A DNA stretch of 64,000 nucleotides. It comes from Phytobacter ursingii. GTDB lineage: Bacteria > Pseudomonadota > Gammaproteobacteria > Enterobacterales > Enterobacteriaceae. The notes under the pieces are model-generated. The model did no database searches. It was not told the DNA's origin and was given only the letters and a program-made list of their open reading frames with translations. The stretch is from positions 1-64,000 of the forward strand of contig CABDWT010000018.1 of the NCBI GenBank assembly GCA_901456055.1, in the 5' to 3' direction. The translations under genes and the position numbers were made by a program. This document shows, in pieces, positions 1 to 9,771 of this stretch (the first letter of the stretch is position 1; every line of letters begins with the position of its first letter).

Positions 1-38
1 CGTAGCCCGGATAAGGCGTTTGCGCCGCTATCCGGGGA
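1..38 (-). repeat. REP (palindromic unit) element
   Basis: An imperfect palindrome with the arms AGCCCGGATA and TATCCGGGG around a GGCG...CGCC core. On the minus strand it reads like the enterobacterial REP/PU consensus (GCCGGATGGCGGCG...CGCCTTATCCGGC). It lies just after the hrpA stop codon, where such elements commonly stabilise or end mRNA 3' ends. It touches the window edge, so it may be one unit of a longer BIME. Confidence 0.75.
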
Positions 39-44
39 TACAAT

Positions 45-3000
45 TTACGCGTTCACCTGTTCCATCGCCTGCAACACGCGCTTATCGGAGACCGGGTATG
101 GCGTGCCGAGTTGTTGCGCAAAATAACTGACGCGAAGTTCTTCAATCATCCAGCGAATCGCTTTCACCTCTTCATCTTCACGACGCGCTGGCGGTAGCTT
201 ATTCAGCCACTGCTGCCACGCCTGCTGAACCTGTTCGACTTTCAGCATTTGTGCCCGGTCGCGGTGCGGATCAACCGCCAGCTTCTCCAGACGCTTTTCA
301 ATTGCGTGCAGGTAACGCAGCGTATCACCCAAGCGGCGGAAGCCATTGCCGGTAACGAAACCGCGATAAACCAGCCCGCTCATTTGCGCTTTGATATCTG
401 ACAACCCCAGCGCCATGGTCATATCAACGCGCCCTTTCAGCCGCTTGTTGATATTGAATACCGCGGTGAGGATCTGTTCGACCTGTTTGGCGATATCCAC
501 CACCGTTTCATTCAGGTCAGCCCGGACTTTTTCGTGCAGCGCCGTAAAGCCCTCTTCCGTCCAGACCGGTCCGCCTGCTTCGTCAATCAACTTATCAACG
601 CCGCAGGAGATGCAGTCATCAATCAAGTCCAGAACTTTGCCATACGGGTTAAAGTACAGACCTAGCTTGGCTTTGTTTGGCAACTTCTCATGCAAATATT
701 TGATTGGCGAGGGAATATTTAGCAACAGCAGACGGCGTAACCCGTTCCACATCGCCTGTTGCTGATCCAGCGGATTATCAAACAACTTAATGGCTACACT
801 GTCGCGCTCATCCACCAGCGCCGGCCAGGCCTTCACCTTATAGTTTCCGCGTTTCTGCTCGTAGCTTTCCGGAAGCTGACCGAAGCTCCAGATATGCAGC
901 CCGCTTTGCTCAATACCGTCGTCCGCTACCGCAGAAAGCGTCTCCTGAACTTTACCTTTCAGCGCTTCTTTCAGCGCAGTTAACGACGGACCTTCGGCGA
1001 GTTTCTTGTTCTTATCATCCACCACCCTGAAGGTGATTTTCAGATGGTCGGGAACCTGATCCCAGTGCCAGTCTTCGCGATCAATCGTGTGCCCGGTCAT
1101 GCGCCGAAGCTCACGCTCCAGCGCCTCTAACAGTGGCAGTTCAAGCGGCGTTACGCGGCCTAAAAACGCTTCCGCGTAATTTGGCGCCGGAACAAAGTTA
1201 CGTCTTACTGGTTTGGGTAATGATTTAATCAACGCAATCACCAGCTCACGACGCAACCCCGGAATTTGCCATTCAAACCCGCTTTCGTCTACCTGGTTAA
1301 GCAACGGCAGTGGAATATGCACCGTCACACCGTCGGCATCCGCACCCGGTTCAAACTGATAGGTCAGACGCAGTTTCAGGTTGCCCTGATGCCAGAAATT
1401 GGGGTAATCCAGCTTACTGACCTTCTCCGCCCCTTCTTTGATGAGCATGCTCTTTTCAAAGTTGAGCAGATCCGGGGTTTCATGACTCGCTTTCTTCCAC
1501 CAGCTATCAAAATGGCGGGCCGAGATCACGTCATGGCTGATGCGCTGGTCATAGAACTCAAACAACGTATCGTCATCGACCAGAATGTCGCGGCGACGGG
1601 ATTTGTGTTCAAGCTCTTCGATTTCAGCGCGCAGTTTGAGATTGTCACGGAAAAAGGCATGGCGCGTCTGCCAGTCGCCTTCCACCAGCGCGTGGCGAAT
1701 GAACAACTCACGGCACAAGGCCGGGTCAATCTGGCTATAATTCACGCTGCGGGCGGCGACAATCGGCAGGCCGTAAACCGTTACCTTCTCCGTTGCCATC
1801 ACCGCACCCTGCGAACGTTCCCAATGCGGTTCACTGTAAGAACGTTTGATCAGGTGTTGGGCGACTGGCTCCACCCATTCCGGATCGATGCGCGCCGCGA
1901 TGCGCCCCCACAGTCGGCTGGTTTCCACCAGTTCGGCCACAATGACCCACTTCGGCGGCTTTTTGAATAAACCGGAGCCCGGAAAAATCGAAAAGCGGGC
2001 ATTACGCGCACCGGTAAACTCCTGCTTATCGGCATCTTTCATCCCGATATGCGACAGCAGCCCGGTCAGCAACGCAATATGGATTTCACGATACTCTGCC
2101 GGTTCACTGTTCACCGGAATACCAAGCTCTTTTACTACCTGGCGCAGTTGAGTGTAGATATCCTGCCACTCGCGCACGCGCAGGTAGTTAAGAAAATCGA
2201 CGCGGCACTGGCGGCGGAACTGGTTCGACGACAGAGCTTTTTGCTGCTCGCCAAGGTAGTTCCACAGGTTCACAAAAGCGAGGAAATCGGATTCTTTGTC
2301 GTGGAAGCGGCGATGTTTTTCATCGGACGCCTGCTGCTTGTCCATCGGACGCTCGCGCGGATCCTGAATGGAAAGCGCCGAAGTGATGATCATCGCTTCG
2401 CGCACACAGCCATGTTTTTGCGCTTCCAGCACCATACGGGCCAGACGTGGGTCTACCGGCAACTGGCTGAGCTGACGCCCCATCGGGGTTAATTTGTAGG
2501 CGGTGGCCTGCTCGTCAGTGGTGATAGCGCCGAGTTCTTCCAGCAGTCGCACACCATCCTGGATATTGCGTTTATCCGGCGCTTCAACAAACGGGAACGC
2601 GGCGATATCGCCCAATCCCAGCGCAGTCATCTGCAGAATGACGGACGCAAGGTTGGTACGCAGAATTTCCGGGTCGGTAAATTCCGGGCGCGACAGGAAA
2701 TCATCTTCCGAATAAAGACGAATACAAATCCCTTCGGAAACACGCCCGCAACGGCCTTTACGCTGGTTTGCGGAAGCCTGGGAGACTGGCTCAATCGGCA
2801 GGCGTTGTACTTTGGTACGGTAGCTGTAGCGGCTGATACGCGCGGTACCGGGATCAATCACATATTTAATGCCCGGCACCGTCAGCGAGGTTTCCGCTAC
2901 GTTGGTCGCCAGCACAATACGCCGCCCGCTGTGCGACTGGAACACGCGGTTCTGTTCGCTGTTCGACAGTCGCGCGTAAAGCGGCAGCACTTCGGTATGA

Positions 3001-3947
3001 CGCAGATCGCGCTTGTTTAGCGCATCGGCGGTATCGCGGATTTCGCGTTCACCGCTCATAAAAATCAGAATATCGCCCGGCGCTTCCTGACTGAGTTCGT
3101 CAACCGCATCGAAAATGGCCTGTAACTGATCGCGCTCGGTATCGTCCGCTTCTTCGACAATCGGACGGTAGCGCACTTCCACCGGATAGGTACGCCCCGA
3201 TACTTCGATGATCGGCGCATTATTAAAGTGGCGCGAGAAACGTTCCGGATCGATGGTCGCCGAGGTAATGATGATTTTCAGATCCGGACGCCGGGGTAAT
3301 AACTCTTTGAGGTAACCGAGCAGGAAATCAATATTCAGGCTGCGTTCGTGCGCTTCATCAATGATGATAGTGTCGTACTGCATCAACAGGCGATCCTGCT
3401 GAATTTCTGCCAGCAATATACCGTCGGTCATCAGCTTGACCATCGTGTTGTCGCTGACATGGTCGCTAAAACGGACTTTATAGCCAATACAACCGCCCGG
3501 CTCGGTTTGCAGCTCTTCGGCAATACGGTTCGCGACGGTACGCGCCGCCAGACGACGCGGCTGGGTATGGCCAATCAGCCCCTTCACCCCACGCCCCAGT
3601 TCCATACAGATTTTTGGTAACTGCGTGGTTTTCCCGGAGCCGGTTTCCCCCGCAACAATCACGACCTGATTGTCACGCACGGCGTCAAGAATCGCCTGTT
3701 TCTTCTGGCTGACCGGCAGGTTATCGGGATAGGTAATGGCAGGACGAGACGCCTCGCGCAGCACAACCTTCCCTGCGGCCTCGTTCATCTCCTGACGCAT
3801 TGCCTGAAAAATGCCCTGCTGTGCTTCAGGATTTTTAACTTTCTTTGCCCCTTGCAGGCGACGGGCAAAACGCAACCGATCGCGTAGCATCAGCGAGTCT
3901 AACTGCTGATGTAGATCGGATAAGGTCAATTTCTGTTGTTCTGTCAT
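45..3947 (-). CDS. hrpA: ATP-dependent RNA helicase HrpA (DEAH box)
   Basis: A 1300-residue DEAH-box helicase, the same length as E. coli HrpA. It shows Walker A GETGSGKT at residues 100-107, DEAH at 197-200 followed by ERSLN, a SAT motif near 231, and the QRKGRCGR motif VI near 390. A long C-terminal half (HA2, OB-fold and the HrpA-specific region) follows. HrpA is a cytoplasmic 3'-5' RNA helicase implicated in resolving stalled ribosomes and processing fimbrial mRNA. It is transcribed away from azoR, with a 200-bp divergent promoter region between them, and a REP element lies just downstream. The identification is secure. Confidence 0.97.
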   Translation of the reverse strand: MTEQQKLTLSDLHQQLDSLMLRDRLRFARRLQGAKKVKNPEAQQGIFQAMRQEMNEAAGKVVLREASRPAITYPDNLPVSQKKQAILDAVRDNQVVIVAGETGSGKTTQLPKICMELGRGVKGLIGHTQPRRLAARTVANRIAEELQTEPGGCIGYKVRFSDHVSDNTMVKLMTDGILLAEIQQDRLLMQYDTIIIDEAHERSLNIDFLLGYLKELLPRRPDLKIIITSATIDPERFSRHFNNAPIIEVSGRTYPVEVRYRPIVEEADDTERDQLQAIFDAVDELSQEAPGDILIFMSGEREIRDTADALNKRDLRHTEVLPLYARLSNSEQNRVFQSHSGRRIVLATNVAETSLTVPGIKYVIDPGTARISRYSYRTKVQRLPIEPVSQASANQRKGRCGRVSEGICIRLYSEDDFLSRPEFTDPEILRTNLASVILQMTALGLGDIAAFPFVEAPDKRNIQDGVRLLEELGAITTDEQATAYKLTPMGRQLSQLPVDPRLARMVLEAQKHGCVREAMIITSALSIQDPRERPMDKQQASDEKHRRFHDKESDFLAFVNLWNYLGEQQKALSSNQFRRQCRVDFLNYLRVREWQDIYTQLRQVVKELGIPVNSEPAEYREIHIALLTGLLSHIGMKDADKQEFTGARNARFSIFPGSGLFKKPPKWVIVAELVETSRLWGRIAARIDPEWVEPVAQHLIKRSYSEPHWERSQGAVMATEKVTVYGLPIVAARSVNYSQIDPALCRELFIRHALVEGDWQTRHAFFRDNLKLRAEIEELEHKSRRRDILVDDDTLFEFYDQRISHDVISARHFDSWWKKASHETPDLLNFEKSMLIKEGAEKVSKLDYPNFWHQGNLKLRLTYQFEPGADADGVTVHIPLPLLNQVDESGFEWQIPGLRRELVIALIKSLPKPVRRNFVPAPNYAEAFLGRVTPLELPLLEALERELRRMTGHTIDREDWHWDQVPDHLKITFRVVDDKNKKLAEGPSLTALKEALKGKVQETLSAVADDGIEQSGLHIWSFGQLPESYEQKRGNYKVKAWPALVDERDSVAIKLFDNPLDQQQAMWNGLRRLLLLNIPSPIKYLHEKLPNKAKLGLYFNPYGKVLDLIDDCISCGVDKLIDEAGGPVWTEEGFTALHEKVRADLNETVVDIAKQVEQILTAVFNINKRLKGRVDMTMALGLSDIKAQMSGLVYRGFVTGNGFRRLGDTLRYLHAIEKRLEKLAVDPHRDRAQMLKVEQVQQAWQQWLNKLPPARREDEEVKAIRWMIEELRVSYFAQQLGTPYPVSDKRVLQAMEQVNA

Positions 3948-4094
3948 AGTGTTATCGGTCAGCGCACTGACGGAAAAAATCTCTTTGGCTTAATACCCGT
4001 AGAATACCACATCGTAATAAATCATTTCTTGTTCAAGAAATTCGAACATGGGATTCGATATATTGCGCTATTCATGCAGCAGTTTTGTGAATAG

Positions 4095-4754
<660 letters not shown>

Positions 4755-4760
4755 GTATTT

Positions 4761-4790
4761 ACCCTCCTGCGCTCGCAGGAGGGTTCTCAA
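4761..4790 (+). terminator. Rho-independent-type hairpin after azoR
   Basis: A perfect 10-bp stem, ACCCTCCTGC / GCAGGAGGGT (4761-4770 and 4775-4784), encloses the loop GCTC six bases after the azoR stop. Only a short T-rich tail (TTCTC) follows. The hairpin also sits just beyond the 3' end of the converging minus-strand gene at 4787, so it may serve both transcripts. Confidence 0.7.
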
Positions 4791-5197
4791 GCAACAAAGC
4801 CGATCGCAACAAGCCATACTCCCCACGTTATTGCCGCCACTACCAGCGTGCGCCGGAGTTGTTTTATCGCCCCCTGCTGGCGTTCAACCAGACTCAAACC
4901 CGTTAACCTTTCCCGCTGCCAGATAAGATTCAGTGCATTCCCTGCCTGGGTATTGTTCTCCAAAGAGATCAGCGCGAAATAGCGCCCATCCAGCCACAAT
5001 CGCCAGCAGCCAAACCAGACGATGGCGCACAATAACGCCACTGCAACGCGGACAGTACCAGGTGAGGCGACAAACAGCACCCACGTCATCGGCGGGAAAG
5101 TAAAGAGCAGCAGAAAGCGCCAACTGCTCAGGGTGCGGAGCAACAGACTCATCTGCAAATGCTCGCCGTCGGTTATGCTGCCCGTTTCGTTTTCCAT
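4787..5197 (-). CDS. small inner-membrane protein at the end of the ynb cluster
   Basis: I do not recognise this 136-residue protein. It has two hydrophobic segments in its first half (about residues 26-45 and 50-68), a charged middle (QRERLTGLSLVERQQGAIKQLRR) and a third hydrophobic segment at the C-terminus (about 114-135), so a three-helix membrane protein is likely. Its first 25 bp overlap the 3' end of ynbD, so it is probably translationally coupled as the last gene of the lipid cluster. No clear Shine-Dalgarno sequence precedes the ATG, and an internal ATG at 5152 is an alternative start. No function can be assigned beyond a membrane role linked to the cluster. Confidence 0.7.
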   Translation of the reverse strand: MENETGSITDGEHLQMSLLLRTLSSWRFLLLFTFPPMTWVLFVASPGTVRVAVALLCAIVWFGCWRLWLDGRYFALISLENNTQAGNALNLIWQRERLTGLSLVERQQGAIKQLRRTLVVAAITWGVWLVAIGFVA

Positions 5198-6459
5198 TTT
5201 TTCAGCAACTCTGTGTGTTCCGCAGTAAAAACCACCGCCGGCCGCGCCGCACGTACCCTGGCTATCGCCTGGGCTACCGTTATATCCCGGTCAAGCTGTA
5301 TTAACCAGGCGGCGGCAACCAGCGCGCTGCGGGAAAGCCCTAGCGCACAATGAAGCAAAACGCTTCCATGGGTGGTGCGTAAATATTCCAGTTCGCTGAC
5401 CGCCCTGTGCAGAGCAGCGTTATCTGGATTCACCAGATCCAGCATCGGCACGCAGCGATAAGCAACATTATCGACTACCGATGAGCGAGGAAATTCACTG
5501 GTCAGATCCAGTATCGCACGCTGTTCGGGCCGTACTCGCGGGTAGGCACCTAAAAAAACGCCCTCCGTCAGGGGACTTACTGCCGGTAAGTGGCGGGTGT
5601 ACAGGCGCATTGAAAGCCACATTCCGGCTCGCCAGGGTAGCAACAGCAGCCATGCCGCCGGTGTTAACCGCCCCTGCTCTTCTTTCTGCAATGCGTCGAC
5701 ACCAGCCGCACCATAAGCCAGTGCCACCAGAGCCAACGCCAGTGCAGGCCACCAGAACCAGGTGGTCAGGAACGTACCGACCAGGCACACTGACGCGCCG
5801 CAGCAATAGTATCCGGCAAGTTTTCGCCGCTTACCGGTAGCCATTCGCCAGCGCCACGTTCCGGTTTGGGGGATCAGCCAGTCGATAACCAGCCCCACCG
5901 CCCACCCGGTAATCACATCAATAACGTGATGCTGCCAGGTGGTCAAAACCGACGCTGCGATAACCAAGAACCAGCCAGCGCTCAGTTTCTGCCAGAAACC
6001 AGACAAATGGCGATGAAAATGCCGCCACAGCAGCCAGCATAAAATAATGTGCAGTGACGGCGACTGGTTGTACGGCAAATCGAACTGTTCGAGTTGCCCG
6101 AACAACCAACTTGCCAAACCGGTCATTTCCGGGCGGATAAAGGTAAAGCGCAGCGGAAACAGTAAAAAACCGGCGCAGGCAACAAGGGAAGCCAACACCA
6201 GCCGACAGACCAAACGCCGCTGCTCATTCAGTGAAACGCAGATAAACAGCGATAAACCGTAAAGCAGATCCAGACTCCAGTACGGAATAATCGTCAGCGG
6301 TATAAACGGGATCCGCTGCTCCCAGCCAAACACCAGGCTGCCAATGTTTTCTCGCCCGGCGGTGAACTGATTCGCCATGCCATAAGTAAGAAAGAAGAAC
6401 GGGGCCAGCACCATCAGCCAGCCGATTCCCTGAAGAATCACCGCACGCCGCGTTGTCAT
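5173..6459 (-). CDS. ynbD: YnbD: PAP2 lipid phosphatase fused to dual-specificity phosphatase
   Basis: 428 residues in two parts. The N-terminal half is a polytopic PAP2-type domain with PSLH at 134-137 and HHVID at 177-181, matching the PSGH and HxxxD motifs of lipid phosphatases. The C-terminal 130 residues form a protein-tyrosine/dual-specificity phosphatase domain with the catalytic HCx5R signature at H370, C371 and R377. The fusion suits removal of phosphate from a membrane lipid head group, as in phosphatidylglycerophosphate or phosphatidylinositol-phosphate phosphatases. Its ATG overlaps the ynbC stop (ATGA). The substrate is not known; the enzyme class is clear. Confidence 0.9.
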   Translation of the reverse strand: MTTRRAVILQGIGWLMVLAPFFFLTYGMANQFTAGRENIGSLVFGWEQRIPFIPLTIIPYWSLDLLYGLSLFICVSLNEQRRLVCRLVLASLVACAGFLLFPLRFTFIRPEMTGLASWLFGQLEQFDLPYNQSPSLHIILCWLLWRHFHRHLSGFWQKLSAGWFLVIAASVLTTWQHHVIDVITGWAVGLVIDWLIPQTGTWRWRMATGKRRKLAGYYCCGASVCLVGTFLTTWFWWPALALALVALAYGAAGVDALQKEEQGRLTPAAWLLLLPWRAGMWLSMRLYTRHLPAVSPLTEGVFLGAYPRVRPEQRAILDLTSEFPRSSVVDNVAYRCVPMLDLVNPDNAALHRAVSELEYLRTTHGSVLLHCALGLSRSALVAAAWLIQLDRDITVAQAIARVRAARPAVVFTAEHTELLKKWKTKRAA

Positions 6460-8216
6460 GGTTGACGTCGTACCGCCATGGAGACCGTGAAGATGCCCAT
6501 TTCATCAATCAGTTGCGCGCATTTCTCAAAACCGGCGTCACGGACCAGCGCGTCCATCTCACCCTGAGTACGTACGCGCATCACCCAGGCTTTGCCATCT
6601 TTGTGACTAGTGAGTGACCAGGCGATGGTTTTTAACTGCGGATGCCAGGGCTGACCGGTGTAGATCAGAATGCCCCCCGGTTCAATCGCTGCAGCCAGCC
6701 CGGCAAGCGAATCTCGTACCGGCCCGTTTTCCGGGAACAGTTCATACAAACCTGACACGATCCCCAGCGTCGGACGCGGTTCCAGTGCCGCCAGTTCATT
6801 ACTATTAAAGGCATCCCCCTGCTCAAATCGCGCACGGCCCGCCATACCGCGAGAGGCGATCATCTCCTTACCTTTCGCAACGTTTAGTTCGCTGTAATCA
6901 CGCAGAAGGATCTCACTCACCGCCGCTTCGCCTTCCAGAGCATCAAGCACATAGCGTCCATGCCCGGCGGCAATATCCACGACCCGGACCTCGCTACCCT
7001 GCTCTGTTAACCGTGCAACAGCCTGCTGAATTAACATCTGCAGATGGACTTTACGCTGGCGGATCCCCTTCCAGCCCACGCTATTCAGGTAGTTTTTATC
7101 AATGAGACGCCCCAACGCACTGCTGCCCTGAGGCTGGTTGCGATAGACGTAGTCCAGGGTACTGCCGGAATCGAAACCGGTCTCAAATCCCAGACGCACC
7201 CCCGTGGACTGCGTGCCCAGCACTTTCATCCCGTAGCGCAAACTGCGATAAGAGAGATCATCGAGCGAATACGGCGCAGGGCCACCGCTCAGTATGCGCC
7301 ATGTATCGGCGCCGGGGCTCCAGCGATCTTCCTGGCTGTAATCAAAACGCTGCACGGGACGGGCATATAAGGTATCAATAAAACAGCGCATCTTATCGAA
7401 TGCCAGATGCCGCTCTTTTTCGCCTAAGGTGTCATGATAAAAACCCGGCAGCACATGCAGCTCTTTCTGCGGATTACGCAGGCGCTGATAAAAATCGATC
7501 TGCGGCTGGCGGTGCACAACGTAATCTTCCCCGGAGACCAGCAACTGCACAGGTAGCGTAATGGCGCTGGCATCGCTGACGACTCGCTCAGCCGTTTTGT
7601 AGAGATCGAGCAGAATATTCACTGCAATTGGCCGGGTAATCAGCGGAGCCTTATTGAAACTCGCCACCCGCTCGGGATCGTGCGTCAGATACTTGCCTTT
7701 CACATACGAGTTGACGAAGAAAAGGCCGCGCAGGCGGTGCATCAATCCCAGCCCCTGGCGAGCAAACGGCACATACAATTTGACCTTAAACGCCGGTGAC
7801 GCCAGTACCAGACCACGAATGTCCGGGGCATAATCATGCGCCCAGGTCGCCGCCAGAATCGCCCCGACGCTTTGCGCCACGACGACCACATCCGTCATCC
7901 CGGCCTGGCTATCTGCGGCGGCGAAACGCACAAACTCGTCAACATCCTGCACCGAACGCGCGAGCGACGGGCTGTAACCGCGTTGCCCCGGTGAGCGACC
8001 ATGACCTCGGGCATCCCAGGCATAAAACGCGGTATCCGGCATCGCCAGCTCATCAACAATATGTTGCAAACGCCCTGAGTGCTCATGCCCACGATGAAAC
8101 AGGACCATCACTTTTGGCGTTGAACTGGCTTCTTGTGCAGGCCAGTGGCGATAAAACAGTTCTGTATTATCACTGGTCAGAAACTGCCGTTCGTCGGGTA
8201 TGCGGGAATTAGTCAT
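6456..8216 (-). CDS. ynbC: YnbC: alpha/beta hydrolase fused to SAM methyltransferase
   Basis: 586 residues. Residues 1-280 are an alpha/beta hydrolase of the monoacylglycerol-lipase type: HRGHEH near 41, WDARGHGRSPG near 67, and the nucleophile elbow AQSVG with S116. The C-terminal half is a class I methyltransferase with the SAM-binding motif DIAAGHGRYVL near residue 410. The two-domain layout and length match E. coli YnbC. A lysophospholipase or acyl-removal activity coupled to methylation would fit the lipid neighbours, but that is inference. It overlaps the acyltransferase upstream by 8 bp and ynbD downstream by 4 bp. Confidence 0.9.
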   Translation of the reverse strand: MTNSRIPDERQFLTSDNTELFYRHWPAQEASSTPKVMVLFHRGHEHSGRLQHIVDELAMPDTAFYAWDARGHGRSPGQRGYSPSLARSVQDVDEFVRFAAADSQAGMTDVVVVAQSVGAILAATWAHDYAPDIRGLVLASPAFKVKLYVPFARQGLGLMHRLRGLFFVNSYVKGKYLTHDPERVASFNKAPLITRPIAVNILLDLYKTAERVVSDASAITLPVQLLVSGEDYVVHRQPQIDFYQRLRNPQKELHVLPGFYHDTLGEKERHLAFDKMRCFIDTLYARPVQRFDYSQEDRWSPGADTWRILSGGPAPYSLDDLSYRSLRYGMKVLGTQSTGVRLGFETGFDSGSTLDYVYRNQPQGSSALGRLIDKNYLNSVGWKGIRQRKVHLQMLIQQAVARLTEQGSEVRVVDIAAGHGRYVLDALEGEAAVSEILLRDYSELNVAKGKEMIASRGMAGRARFEQGDAFNSNELAALEPRPTLGIVSGLYELFPENGPVRDSLAGLAAAIEPGGILIYTGQPWHPQLKTIAWSLTSHKDGKAWVMRVRTQGEMDALVRDAGFEKCAQLIDEMGIFTVSMAVRRQP

Positions 8217-8850
8217 GGGGGTGATGTCCTTGCGTGGGTTGCAAAAGCGCCGTCAGTCTTTGCTCCAGGTCGTCCATAAACGTTTTCTTCTCCGGATGCG
8301 TACTCAGTACGTCACCAATATTGACATCAATAAACAGTGGCAAAGGGATGCGATTACCTTTCGCCATCACACGCTCAGTACCGTGCAACCCAACAGGGAT
8401 AATGGGCACCTCCGGCATGCGCTGACTCAAATGCCACACTCCGGATTTCAATGGCGCAAGAACGCCCGGCTCACCGCGCGTCCCTTCCGGAAACAGGATC
8501 AGTGTTTTACCTTCACGCAGCGCCTGTTCACATTGCGCCAGCGGATCGGCGTCACCGCCCTTTCTTGAAATCGGAATGATGTTCAGGATATTCAGTGCAA
8601 ACCAGGCCATACGTTTATCCCGAAGAAAATAATCCGCGGCAGCAACCGGATGAATAGAAGCCTGGTAACGCAGCGGAAAGAGCGAAAGCAAGGCGAAAAC
8701 ATCCATATGGCTGTTGTGATTGGCCACGATTATCGAAGGACCATCCTTCGGCAGGCGCTCGCGGTGGCGGACGCGCAGCCCAAGCCACAGCCAGATGACC
8801 GGCCAGACGATACACAGCGTAAACAGGGTACGGAGCAGTCGTGTCATCAT
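8209..8850 (-). CDS. PlsC-like 1-acyl-glycerophosphate acyltransferase
   Basis: 213 residues of the PlsC/LPLAT family. The catalytic HX4D motif is NHNSHMD at 44-50 (H45, D50), and the acceptor-binding FPEGTR is at 120-125. An N-terminal hydrophobic helix (about 6-25) would anchor it in the inner membrane. Enzymes of this family acylate lysophosphatidic acid or related lysophospholipids. It sits between ynbB and ynbC with overlaps or gaps of a few bases, so it belongs to the same transcript. I do not recall this gene among the named ynbABCD set of E. coli K-12, so it may be a lineage-specific member. It is distinct from housekeeping plsC. Confidence 0.88.
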   Translation of the reverse strand: MMTRLLRTLFTLCIVWPVIWLWLGLRVRHRERLPKDGPSIIVANHNSHMDVFALLSLFPLRYQASIHPVAAADYFLRDKRMAWFALNILNIIPISRKGGDADPLAQCEQALREGKTLILFPEGTRGEPGVLAPLKSGVWHLSQRMPEVPIIPVGLHGTERVMAKGNRIPLPLFIDVNIGDVLSTHPEKKTFMDDLEQRLTALLQPTQGHHPHD

Positions 8851-8853
8851 AGG

Positions 8854-9771
8854 TTAGTAGCAGAAATAGTGAACAAAATGGAAGAAGACCGGGGCGGTAA
8901 AAATCAACGAGTCCAGTCGGTCAAGAATGCCACCGTGGCCAGGCAGCAGCGTACCGCTGTCTTTGACGCCGATATCACGTTTAATAGCAGACATCACCAC
9001 GTCGCCACAAAACCCCGTAACACCGATAATAATCCCGGCCAACAGCGCCATCGGCCAACTTAACGGCGTAAGCAGCGGCCCCAATATTGTTGCCGCCAGT
9101 GCCGTTGTCGCCACCCCACCCAGCAATCCCGCCAGGGTTTTGTTTGGGCTGACCTTTGGTATCACTTTGATGCGACCAAGCGACTTGCCCCACAGGTATT
9201 GCGCAATGTCGTTAAATTCGGTCAGGCCGACCAAAAACAGCACCAACAGCGCGCCGGTTTGCATTCCATCCGCCGGTAACACCAGTAAAAACGCGACATG
9301 GCTGAAGGCAAACACGGTGGTCATCAGACTCCAGTGTAACTGGGAAGCGGTACGTAAAAAGCCCTGAGTATCCCCGGCAATCACCATTCGCGCCGGTAAA
9401 AAAAGGAACACGTAGACAGGGATAAACACTACAAACATGCCGTACCAGCCGATACCTATCAGCCAGTAGTTAAGGGGAATAGCAATAAACATCCATAACA
9501 GCGGCATGCGGTCGGACTGGCGGGAAGGCACCAGCGTCAAAAACTCTTTTAACGCCATAAAGCTGACCAGCGCGAAGAACGTCAGTGCCAGCCAGTTTGG
9601 GCTGAGTAATGCGAGGGAAAAAAGGACAATGATCACCCACCAGGTGCGAATACGTAATGTCAGCTCTCGCCAGTCTTTAGCCGGACGCAGCCACACCAGC
9701 AACCCGTTGATGACGGTGGCAATCAGCAACAGGGCAAAAATGGCGGCAAGTGATTTTTCAAGTAGCATCAT
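8854..9771 (-). CDS. ynbB: YnbB: CdsA-like phosphatidate cytidylyltransferase
   Basis: This 305-residue polytopic membrane protein carries the CDP-diglyceride synthase signature near its C-terminus: SAIKRDIGVKD...PGHGGILDRLDS (about residues 262-289), with the paired KR, KD, HGG and DR residues all present. The predicted reaction is phosphatidate + CTP to CDP-diacylglycerol + PPi. The start overlaps the ynbA stop (ATGA type) and is preceded by GAGGAAG. As a second CdsA-like enzyme beside a CDP-alcohol phosphotransferase, it probably feeds a dedicated pool of CDP-diacylglycerol to YnbA. Confidence 0.92.
   Translation of the reverse strand: MMLLEKSLAAIFALLLIATVINGLLVWLRPAKDWRELTLRIRTWWVIIVLFSLALLSPNWLALTFFALVSFMALKEFLTLVPSRQSDRMPLLWMFIAIPLNYWLIGIGWYGMFVVFIPVYVFLFLPARMVIAGDTQGFLRTASQLHWSLMTTVFAFSHVAFLLVLPADGMQTGALLVLFLVGLTEFNDIAQYLWGKSLGRIKVIPKVSPNKTLAGLLGGVATTALAATILGPLLTPLSWPMALLAGIIIGVTGFCGDVVMSAIKRDIGVKDSGTLLPGHGGILDRLDSLIFTAPVFFHFVHYFCY

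Noticed and set aside
1266-1970. A 234-codon plus-strand frame inside hrpA.
   Set aside because: Antisense to the HrpA C-terminal region, no ribosome-binding site.
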